A program made the position numbers and the translations under genes. Below are positions 6,463 to 11,478 of a stretch of 11,478 nt of DNA, piece after piece (position 1 is the stretch's first letter; each line of letters begins with the position of its first letter). The stretch lies in assembly GCA_026417195.1 (NCBI GenBank), contig JAOADS010000058.1, forward strand, positions 1 to 11,478. The letters are read 5' to 3'. Under the pieces are notes generated by a model. That model worked only from the letters and a program-made list of their open reading frames with translations. It was not told the origin of the DNA and did not search any database. The stretch is from Ignavibacteria bacterium. GTDB lineage: Bacteria; Bacteroidota; Ignavibacteria; Tepidaquicellales; OLB5.

Positions 6463-6932
6463 TATTCACAGTCTTTGGTTATTTTTTTTGTCTTAAATTT
6501 GAAACTGCTTTCATTTACAGATACTTTAATGATCTCAAAAGGATAAGTAATTGCATCAGTTGTACCACAGTTTTTACCCGGATAGATTTCGTTGATATAG
6601 ACAGTAAGATTTCCCGAAGAACGAATTACATCCTTAACGGTAATGGCATGTCCACCGGAAGGCTTAGCACCCATAAAAACACCTATAACAATATATTTGC
6701 CGAAATCAACTTCGGGAACATTGGGTTTCTGATCAAGATATTCATATGCTTTATTCATCAGTTCAATGTAGGACTTTTGATCCCTGACTATTACTTCCTG
6801 TTTTTCAGTAATGGATGAATAGAAAGAAGAAACAAGAACTTCAAAGGGCACTTTTTCCTTAACTGAATCTGAGGAGCTGCATGACAGAAAAAATAATGAG
6901 AGAAGCATAAAGATTAATTTACTTTTCAGCAT
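6462..6932 (-). CDS. Putative lipoprotein with PrcB-like domain, between the transketolase genes
   Basis: Using the ATG at 6932 the product has 156 residues. Residues 1-18 are a lipoprotein signal: M-L-K-S-K, a leucine/phenylalanine core, then F-L-S-C with the likely lipidated Cys18 followed by serines. Residues about 48-138 match the pattern of the PrcB C-terminal domain family (V-D-F-G-K-Y-I-V-I-G-V-F-M-G, then P-S-G-G-H-A-I, then a Y-P-G-K-N-C-G turn and Y-P-F-E-I-I-K). PrcB is named from a spirochaete protease-complex subunit; a role in proteolysis here is not shown. An earlier in-frame GTG at 6974 would add 14 residues but buries the signal peptide and overlaps the upstream gene by 56 bases; the ATG at 6932 overlaps by 14 bases. 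The gene separates the two transketolase subunits and is translationally abutted on both sides. Confidence 0.82.
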   Translation of the reverse strand: MLKSKLIFMLLSLFFLSCSSSDSVKEKVPFEVLVSSFYSSITEKQEVIVRDQKSYIELMNKAYEYLDQKPNVPEVDFGKYIVIGVFMGAKPSGGHAITVKDVIRSSGNLTVYINEIYPGKNCGTTDAITYPFEIIKVSVNESSFKFKTKKITKDCE

Positions 6933-7809
6933 AATAATCAACAAAATCTCCGTATTTTGTTTTCTGAATTTCACTTAATGCTATCTTCCCCTGCTCATCA
7001 TTCGGCGGAACTCCATGCCATTTATAATTATCTTCCATAAATGAGACCCCCTTCCCCATCTTTGTATAAGCAAGTATAACCGATGGTTTACCTTTAACTT
7101 TTTCAGCTTTATCAAATGATTCAAGTATCTCCTTCATATTATGTCCGTCTATTTCAAAAACTTCAAAACCAAATGCTTTCCATTTATCAGCTAAAGGTTC
7201 AAGCTTCATAACTATCTCAGTCCTGTTATCAATCTGACAGTGATTCCTGTCAACTATAACAGTAAGGTTATCCACGTTGTGATGGGCTGCAGTCATAGCA
7301 GCTTCCCATATCTGCCCTTCATTTAGTTCTCCGTCTCCGCATATGCAATAAACTCTGTTAGATTTATTGTCTAATCTAAGCCCGAGACAAGCTCCTACTG
7401 CTATTGAAAGTCCCTGACCTAAAGCTCCTGATGCAATCTCAACTCCGGGCAGACCGTGAGTTTTAAGAGGGGCTGGATGTCCCTGAAGTCTCCCGTTTAT
7501 CTTACGGAGTGTCTTAAGTTCATCTAAAGGACAATACCCCCGCCTGGCTAAAGTTGCATACCATACCGGCGCAACGTGACCTATAGAAAGAAATACATAA
7601 TCCCTGCTATCCATATAAGGATCTGACGGGAGACAATTAAGTTTATTGAAATATAAAGCTGTGAAGATATCGGCGAGACCTAACGGACCACCTGAATGGC
7701 CAGACTTTGAGATAAGAAGCATGTTTATTATATCACGTCTTATCTGACGAGCCATTTCATTTAAATCGTCTGTATCTGTAAAAACTGGATTCTTTAAATC
7801 TGCAAACAT
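6919..7809 (-). CDS. Transketolase, N-terminal subunit (thiamine diphosphate-binding)
   Basis: The 296-residue protein is the first half of a split transketolase. The thiamine diphosphate motif G-D-G-E-L-N-E-G-Q begins at 158 and ends with V-D-R-N at 186-189. Other family residues are His38 in S-G-H-S-G-G, His78 in G-H-V-A-P and the G-A-L-G-Q-G loop at 128-133. Full-length transketolases are about 650 residues, so this plus the 329-residue partner makes a complete enzyme, expected to assemble as a heterotetramer. The start ATG lies 11 bases after plsY; no SD. Unusually, a lipoprotein gene intervenes before the partner subunit. No internal promoter was recognised, so expression probably depends on the upstream run. 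The usual symbols tktA/tktB denote isozymes in E. coli, so none is given. Confidence 0.94.
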   Translation of the reverse strand: MFADLKNPVFTDTDDLNEMARQIRRDIINMLLISKSGHSGGPLGLADIFTALYFNKLNCLPSDPYMDSRDYVFLSIGHVAPVWYATLARRGYCPLDELKTLRKINGRLQGHPAPLKTHGLPGVEIASGALGQGLSIAVGACLGLRLDNKSNRVYCICGDGELNEGQIWEAAMTAAHHNVDNLTVIVDRNHCQIDNRTEIVMKLEPLADKWKAFGFEVFEIDGHNMKEILESFDKAEKVKGKPSVILAYTKMGKGVSFMEDNYKWHGVPPNDEQGKIALSEIQKTKYGDFVDYYAEK

Positions 7810-7820
7810 TATATTAGGTT

Positions 7821-8441
7821 TTATTTTTTCTTATCTGAAAATACTTCTTTATGTTTAGATAAAATCAACATCGTGATAAAAAATGAAAAAAGCATAAAAT
7901 AAAAATCAGAAAATTCATTTACACTCTTTTTAACTGGCTGAAAATCAGCCAAAGTGATTAAAACTATAATAGGAACAAGACCTATAGTTGCAATAGTGTT
8001 TGATATAAGCACCTTTCTTTTTAGTAAAAAAACAATAAGCCACACAATACACCATCCCAACAATACGTAAAAATTAACCACAGCAAAAATCCCAGCCCCT
8101 GTAGCAAGACCCCTTCCTCCCTTAAACTTTAACCACACGGGATAATTGTGTCCGACTATCAAAGCAATTGAACCTATCATCACAGGAGGAAAAGCAAGTT
8201 TAATGAGAAATAACATAACATAAACAGGCAGAAAACCTTTTATAAAATCCGTTATAAGAACTGCTATACCTATAAACTTAGATCTGGTAACTTGAAATGA
8301 ATTCAGCGTACCCACATTACCTGATCCTTCTTTCCTTACATCTCTGCCTGAAAAAAGTTTCACATAAACATATGCTGTGGGAAATGAACCTATAATATAA
8401 CAAAGAACGAAAGTTAAAACCGAATTTACAAGAAACTCCAT
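7821..8441 (-). CDS. plsY: Glycerol-3-phosphate acyltransferase PlsY
   Basis: The product (206 residues from the ATG at 8441) is an integral membrane protein using acyl-phosphate to acylate glycerol-3-phosphate, the first step of phospholipid synthesis, in partnership with PlsX. Conserved features are I-G-S-F-P-T at 17-22, the G-S-G-N-V-G-T-L-N loop at 39-47, D-F-I-K-G at 65-69, and V-G-H-N-Y-P-V-W-L-K-F-K-G-G-R-G from 96, which together form the known active-site motifs. Several hydrophobic helices are visible, consistent with the seven-helix fold. The loop reads GTLN where many members have GATN or GTTN, a mild variation. A TTG at 8450 would add three residues, but the ATG is preferred. It lies 21 bases after pheS, and the transketolase gene follows after 11 bases. 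Confidence 0.94.
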   Translation of the reverse strand: MEFLVNSVLTFVLCYIIGSFPTAYVYVKLFSGRDVRKEGSGNVGTLNSFQVTRSKFIGIAVLITDFIKGFLPVYVMLFLIKLAFPPVMIGSIALIVGHNYPVWLKFKGGRGLATGAGIFAVVNFYVLLGWCIVWLIVFLLKRKVLISNTIATIGLVPIIVLITLADFQPVKKSVNEFSDFYFMLFSFFITMLILSKHKEVFSDKKK

Positions 8442-8462
8442 AACCGGCAACTAAATCACAAG

Positions 8463-9488
8463 CTAAAACTGATTAAGGAACCTGACATCGTTATTATATA
8501 ATATCCTTATGTCATTTATGCCGTATTTCATCATAGCTATTCTCTCAATACCCATACCAAATGCATAGCCGGTATATATCTCAGGGTCATATCCTACTGC
8601 TTCAAAAACTGCCGGGTCAACCATGCCGCATCCTCCGATTTCAAGCCAACCGGAATTTTTGCACGTCTTGCATCCTTTGCCTTTACAGAGAAAACAACTT
8701 ACATCCACCTGTGCTGAAGGCTCCGTGAAGGGAAAGTAACTTGGTATAAAACGAGTTTTCGTGTCCCTGCCGTAAAATTTCTTGAGAAAATATGTAAGCA
8801 CCGATTGAAGGTCGCTCATTGTAACATCCCTGTCAACACATAAACCTTCTACCTGGTGAAACATGAAATAATTTTTCGGTGTAACAGCTTCATTACGGAA
8901 AACCTTACCCGGACAAACGATCCGCAAGGGTGGCTTTTCGGAAAGCATAGTTCTTATCTGAACAGGTGATGTGTGCGTTCTCAAAAGATATTTCTTTCCC
9001 GATTTATCCTTTACGTCTAAGTAAAAAGTATCCTGCATGTCTCTGGCAGGATGATGTTCGGGTGTATTGAGTGCATCGAAATTATGAAATTCATCCTCAG
9101 CTTCAGGACCCTCTGTAACTTTAAATCCAATCTCCCTGAATATCCGTACAAACTCCTCAAGAGTCTGTGAAATTATATGCTCATGTCCAATATCAATAAA
9201 CCTTCCGGGCAGAGTATAATCAACATTAGGCCGAACAGAGAAGGAACCTTCAATCTTATCTTTAGTGCTGTTATACTTTTCCTCAGCAAGTTTCTTAAGA
9301 TTATTCAGCTTTTTCCCTACTATTGGTTTCTCTTCTTTTGAAACAGTTTTTAATTCTTCAAACAACTGTGATAAAAGACCGTTTCTTGAAAGAAACTTCA
9401 GTCTGAAATTTTCCAGATCATCTGGATTTTCGGGTAGAGAAGTACTTATTTCCTTCTCAATTTCATCTATTTGCAAGAGCAAAGACAT
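8463..9488 (-). CDS. pheS: Phenylalanyl-tRNA synthetase alpha subunit
   Basis: The 341-residue protein is the catalytic alpha subunit of bacterial PheRS (alpha2-beta2), charging tRNA-Phe in the cytosol. Residues 1-85 form the N-terminal coiled-coil arm that contacts tRNA. The class II core has motif 1 around 112-130 (ending G-F-K-V-T-E-G-P-E), motif 2 with F-R-N-E at 197-200 followed by F-H-Q-V-E-G-L, and motif 3 with G-M-G-I-E-R-I-A at 311-318. An insert with C265-x2-C268 and C273-x2-C276 looks like a small zinc-knuckle-type site; it is common in some bacterial PheS proteins but should be checked. The ATG is 3 bases after the rplT stop, without an SD, implying coupling. The beta-subunit gene pheT is not next; plsY follows. 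Confidence 0.97.
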   Translation of the reverse strand: MSLLLQIDEIEKEISTSLPENPDDLENFRLKFLSRNGLLSQLFEELKTVSKEEKPIVGKKLNNLKKLAEEKYNSTKDKIEGSFSVRPNVDYTLPGRFIDIGHEHIISQTLEEFVRIFREIGFKVTEGPEAEDEFHNFDALNTPEHHPARDMQDTFYLDVKDKSGKKYLLRTHTSPVQIRTMLSEKPPLRIVCPGKVFRNEAVTPKNYFMFHQVEGLCVDRDVTMSDLQSVLTYFLKKFYGRDTKTRFIPSYFPFTEPSAQVDVSCFLCKGKGCKTCKNSGWLEIGGCGMVDPAVFEAVGYDPEIYTGYAFGMGIERIAMMKYGINDIRILYNNDVRFLNQF

Positions 9489-9491
9489 ATT

Positions 9492-9839
9492 TTAGCTGAA
9501 TGCAAATTTTACTATTTCGGTAAAAGCTTCAGGATTTTCATAAGCAAGCTGTGCAAGTGTTTTCCTGTTAATACCTATGTTTTTCTTATGCAAAGCCCCT
9601 ATTAATTTTGAATATGTAGTGTTGTTTTGTCTGGCAGCTGCATTGATTCTCACTGTCCAGAGATTCCTCATTACGCGTTTCTTTAATTTACGTCCCTTGT
9701 ATGCATGCTGACCAGCCTTCTCTACACTATGTTTTGCTACAGTTATTATTTTACTTCTTCTGCCCCAGTAACCCTTAGCTTTAGAAAGAATTCTTTTTCT
9801 CCTTCTGCGAGAGGCTACTGAATTAACTGAACGTGGCAT
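9492..9839 (-). CDS. rplT: 50S ribosomal protein L20
   Basis: The 115-residue, highly basic protein is a standard-length L20, an early-assembling large-subunit protein that binds 23S rRNA and in several bacteria also represses its own operon by binding mRNA. The start P-R-S-V-N-S-V-A-S-R-R-R-R-K-R, the K-G-Y-W-G-R-R-S segment and the C-terminal L-A-Q-L-A-Y-E-N-P-E-A-F are typical. It is the third gene of the conserved infC-rpmI-rplT set, 33 bases after rpmI. A strong SD precedes it. Confidence 0.98.
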   Translation of the reverse strand: MPRSVNSVASRRRRKRILSKAKGYWGRRSKIITVAKHSVEKAGQHAYKGRKLKKRVMRNLWTVRINAAARQNNTTYSKLIGALHKKNIGINRKTLAQLAYENPEAFTEIVKFAFS

Positions 9840-9849
9840 TAATTTATCT

Positions 9850-9856
9850 CTCCTTT
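9850..9856 (-). promoter_or_regulatory. Strong ribosome binding site of rplT (AAAGGAG)
   Basis: On the minus strand AAAGGAG lies 10 bases before the rplT ATG. It is unusual because genes outside the infC-rpmI-rplT set in this window have no recognisable SD. Confidence 0.75.
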
Positions 9857-9872
9857 CTGATAATAGTTTATT

Positions 9873-10067
9873 TTATGCAGTTAACATTCTCCTGACACGC
9901 TTGGTATCAGCTTTTGAAACCAATACCGTACCTCTTAACTGGCGTATTCGTTTCGGAGATTTCTTGGTAAGAATATGTCTTTTAAGAGACTGCTTCCTTT
10001 TAAATTTCCCTGTAGCTGTCTTCTTGAAAGTTTTTGCAGCACCTCTGTTTGATTTTACTTTAGGCAT
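9873..10067 (-). CDS. rpmI: 50S ribosomal protein L35
   Basis: The 64-residue, lysine/arginine-rich protein is a standard-length L35, a small large-subunit protein. It begins M-P-K-V-K-S-N-R-G-A-A-K and has the K-R-H-I-L-T-K-K-S segment and the C-terminal D-T-K-R-V-R-R-M-L characteristic of the family. It sits between infC (27 bases upstream) and rplT (33 bases downstream), the order conserved across most bacteria. AAGAAGGA precedes the ATG by 8 bases. Confidence 0.98.
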   Translation of the reverse strand: MPKVKSNRGAAKTFKKTATGKFKRKQSLKRHILTKKSPKRIRQLRGTVLVSKADTKRVRRMLTA

Positions 10068-10075
10068 CTTTACCG

Positions 10076-10083
10076 TCCTTCTT
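10076..10083 (-). promoter_or_regulatory. Ribosome binding site of rpmI (AAGAAGGA)
   Basis: On the minus strand AAGAAGGA ends 8 bases before the rpmI ATG, a good SD match. It is one of only three clear SD sites in the window. Confidence 0.7.
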
Positions 10084-10094
10084 ATGTTTAAATT

Positions 10095-10658
10095 TTAATT
10101 CTCCATCTTATGGAGGTTTTTTTGATATTCTTCAATTTTCCTTTTATCGGGTGAAAAGAGGGCCATCATATATCTTCCCTCCATCTTTGGTTGTTGCTCT
10201 ACTCTGGATATATCAGATAATTTATCTATTATTTCATCCATTAGCTTTCTTCCCAGATCCTGATGAAGCATCATTCTTCCTATAAAAATTATCGTAGCTT
10301 TAACCTTATGACCCTGTAGCAGAAATTCCCTCAGGTGTCTGCATTTAAACTCAAGATCATGAGTATCGGTATTAGGATGGAATCTGATTTCCTTAACCTG
10401 TGTAGCAGATTTATTTTTCTTCTGTTCTTTTTCTCTTTTCTGTTTCTCATAATTGAATTTCCCGAAATCTCCTATTCTGCAAACCGGTGGTCTGGCATTT
10501 GGTGAAACCTCTATAAGATCAAGCTCCTTGCTTCTTGCCAGCCTTAAAGCCTCTTCAATAGGTTTTATGCCGATCTGATCACCATTTTCATCAATAACCC
10601 GAACTTCCGGAACTCTTATCTGTTCATTAACTCTTGTTTTGTTTTTTATATCTTTAAT
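10095..10658 (-). CDS. infC: Translation initiation factor IF-3, AUU start codon
   Basis: I translated this frame by hand; it is open and uninterrupted for 187 residues from ATT 10656-10658 to TAA 10095-10097. The product matches IF-3, which binds the 30S subunit, rejects non-canonical initiation codons and prevents premature 50S joining. The N-terminal domain has R-V-N-E-Q-I-R, then V-R-V-I-D, then G-I-K-P-I-E-E-A and V-S-P-N-A-R-P-P-V-C-R-I-G-D-F-G-K-F; a lysine-rich linker follows, and the C-terminal domain has V-K-E-I-R-F, K-V-K-A-T-I-I-F-I-G-R and P-K-M-E-G-R. No ATG, GTG or TTG lies upstream of the conserved N-terminus in frame, while AAAGGAG ends 5 bases before ATT. AUU starts are established for infC in E. 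coli, where IF-3 discriminates against its own start codon and so autoregulates. It lies 14 bases after thrS. Confidence 0.95.
   Translation of the reverse strand: MKDIKNKTRVNEQIRVPEVRVIDENGDQIGIKPIEEALRLARSKELDLIEVSPNARPPVCRIGDFGKFNYEKQKREKEQKKNKSATQVKEIRFHPNTDTHDLEFKCRHLREFLLQGHKVKATIIFIGRMMLHQDLGRKLMDEIIDKLSDISRVEQQPKMEGRYMMALFSPDKRKIEEYQKNLHKMEN
10101..10115 (-). repeat. Perfect hairpin at the 3' end of infC
   Basis: CTCCAT (10101-10106) and ATGGAG (10110-10115) form a perfect 6-bp stem with a 3-base loop, inside the last codons of infC and about 35 bases before the rpmI start. No T-run follows on the minus strand, so it is not a standard terminator. It could be an RNA structure modulating rpmI-rplT expression, since L20 autoregulation acts near here in some bacteria, or may be chance. 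Confidence 0.4.
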
Positions 10659-10663
10659 ATATT

Positions 10664-10670
10664 CTCCTTT
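10664..10670 (-). promoter_or_regulatory. Ribosome binding site of infC (AAAGGAG) that fixes the AUU start
   Basis: On the minus strand AAAGGAG is followed by 5 bases (AATAT) and then ATT. The site lies between the thrS stop (10673-10675) and infC, and is the main evidence for starting infC at 10658. Confidence 0.8.
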
Positions 10671-10672
10671 TT

Positions 10673-11478
10673 TTATTTGTGTATTATCATTTTTTTCTGA
10701 TCCCTCTCCTCTGTTATTCTGTTTAAAAATTCATCAAGCCCGAATACTCCGAGATCACCTTGTTTCCTGGCTCTTACTGTAATATTGTTATTGAGTTTCT
10801 CTTTTTCACCCAACACTAACATATAAGGGACTTTTTTTAACTCCCACTCTCTGATCTTGTAACCGATTTTTTCATTCCTGTTATCAATCATCGCCCTGAA
10901 TTTTTTTACTTTCAGCCGGTTTAACACTGATAATGCATAATCAAGCTGATTATCTGTAATGGGAATAACTACAAGCTGAACCGGAGCAAGCCAGAGCGGA
11001 AAATTTCCTGCCAGATGTTCAATCAGCATACCCAGGAAACGTTCAAAACTCCCGAATATTGCTCTGTGAATCATTACAGGTCTATGCTTAACTCCATCAC
11101 TTCCTTCATAGGTTAAATCAAACCTTTCCGGTAGATTGAAATCCAGTTGTATGGTTGCTATCTGCCAGTCACGGTTTAACGCATCTTTAATATGGATATC
11201 AATTTTAGGCCCGTAAAATGCTCCGTCTTTTTCTTTTATATTATATTCAAGTTCATTTGCATCAAGTGCACCGGCAAGTGCTTTCTCTGCATTCTGCCAT
11301 ATATCCTCCGAACCCATGGCATCATCCGGTCTTGTTGAAAGATAATACCTTGGCTGAAGTTCAAAAAGTTCATAAAACTTCTTGATAAGTTTCAAAACTC
11401 CGGTTATCTCATCCTGAATCTGTTCCGGCGTGCAGAATATATGAGCATCATCCATTGTGATCTGCCTGACTCTGAGTA
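10673..11478 (-). CDS. thrS: Threonyl-tRNA synthetase, C-terminal part (5' end outside window)
   Basis: The frame stays open to the window edge, so this is the last about 267 residues of a protein usually near 640. It begins L-R-V-R-Q-I-T-M-D-D-A-H-I-F-C-T, part of class II motif 2 and the zinc-site His of D-D-A-H. It continues with Y-G-P-K-I-D-I, the conserved Q-L-D-F-N-L-P, the second zinc-ligand His in V-M-I-H-R-A, and motif 3 (G-S-F-E-R-F-L-G-M-L-I-E). The last about 105 residues are the anticodon-binding domain ending near F-L-N-R-I. The ATG at 11453-11455 is internal, not the start. ThrRS charges tRNA-Thr in the cytosol. The gene heads the thrS-infC-rpmI-rplT cluster, an order widely conserved in bacteria; the editing domain and any leader operator are outside the window. 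Confidence 0.97.
   Translation of the reverse strand, partial: LRVRQITMDDAHIFCTPEQIQDEITGVLKLIKKFYELFELQPRYYLSTRPDDAMGSEDIWQNAEKALAGALDANELEYNIKEKDGAFYGPKIDIHIKDALNRDWQIATIQLDFNLPERFDLTYEGSDGVKHRPVMIHRAIFGSFERFLGMLIEHLAGNFPLWLAPVQLVVIPITDNQLDYALSVLNRLKVKKFRAMIDNRNEKIGYKIREWELKKVPYMLVLGEKEKLNNNITVRARKQGDLGVFGLDEFLNRITEERDQKKMIIHK

Noticed and set aside
6932..6974. Longer start (GTG 6974) for the lipoprotein
   Set aside because: It would put 14 extra residues before a good lipoprotein signal and increase the overlap with the transketolase gene to 56 bases; the ATG at 6932 gives a normal signal peptide.
8442..8450. TTG start at 8450 for plsY
   Set aside because: The ATG three codons later starts a normal PlsY N-terminus and is the more usual start codon.
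9901..10098. Plus-strand open frame opposite rpmI
   Set aside because: Antisense shadow of a lysine/arginine-rich ribosomal protein gene; its hydrophobic look follows from complementing Lys/Arg codons.
11453..11455. ATG as the start of thrS
   Set aside because: Codons upstream continue the conserved R-V-R-Q-x-T-x-D-D-A-H motif, so this Met is internal and the gene runs off the window.
1..11478. CRISPR array, transposase, toxin-antitoxin or phage-defence genes
   Set aside because: No regularly spaced direct repeats and no proteins of those types were seen on either strand; all sizeable coding regions are accounted for by housekeeping or secreted-protein genes.

Overview
The window is about 11.5 kb of AT-rich bacterial chromosome and is mostly housekeeping. 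The lineage call rests on three things. Two secreted proteins end in type IX secretion (T9SS) C-terminal sorting domains with the 'N-Y/T-PNPFNP' opening seen in Ignavibacteria and related Bacteroidota/Chlorobiota-type bacteria. Three genes have a Bacteroidota-type -7 promoter box (TAnnTTTG) upstream. Most genes lack a Shine-Dalgarno (SD) sequence. An Ignavibacteria-like organism is the best inference; it is not proven.

Layout, left side. Bases 1-147 hold the 3' end of a PhoX-type (DUF839) phosphatase on the plus strand. It converges on hpd (4-hydroxyphenylpyruvate dioxygenase, minus strand, 289-1431). Bases 1432-1766 are a 335-base divergent intergenic region with what look like two dispersed-repeat pieces, a 14-bp palindrome and a weak hairpin plus T-run. 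A plus-strand group follows (about 1767-4287): a guanine/nucleoside deaminase, a T9SS-sorted secreted protein, a solitary nuoI (complex I iron-sulfur subunit), and a second T9SS-sorted protein whose start codon overlaps the nuoI stop codon.

Layout, right side. From 4291 to the window end everything is on the minus strand and nearly contiguous. In transcription order: thrS (5' end outside the window), infC, rpmI, rplT, pheS, plsY, transketolase N-terminal subunit, a PrcB-domain lipoprotein, transketolase C-terminal subunit, and an HtrA/DegS-like membrane-anchored serine protease. Gaps are 33 bases or less, with several overlaps, so this could be one long transcript joining translation, phospholipid synthesis, the pentose-phosphate pathway and envelope proteolysis. 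No pheT follows pheS.

No CRISPR array, transposase, toxin-antitoxin pair, defence system or tRNA was seen, and I found no convincing new system. The points most worth a second look are the infC gene (easily missed because it starts with AUU), SD sequences confined to infC-rpmI-rplT, a lipoprotein gene wedged between the two transketolase halves, an orphan nuoI sandwiched between T9SS cargo genes, a deaminase whose promoter box nearly touches its start codon, and the mosaic repeat region between hpd and the deaminase.
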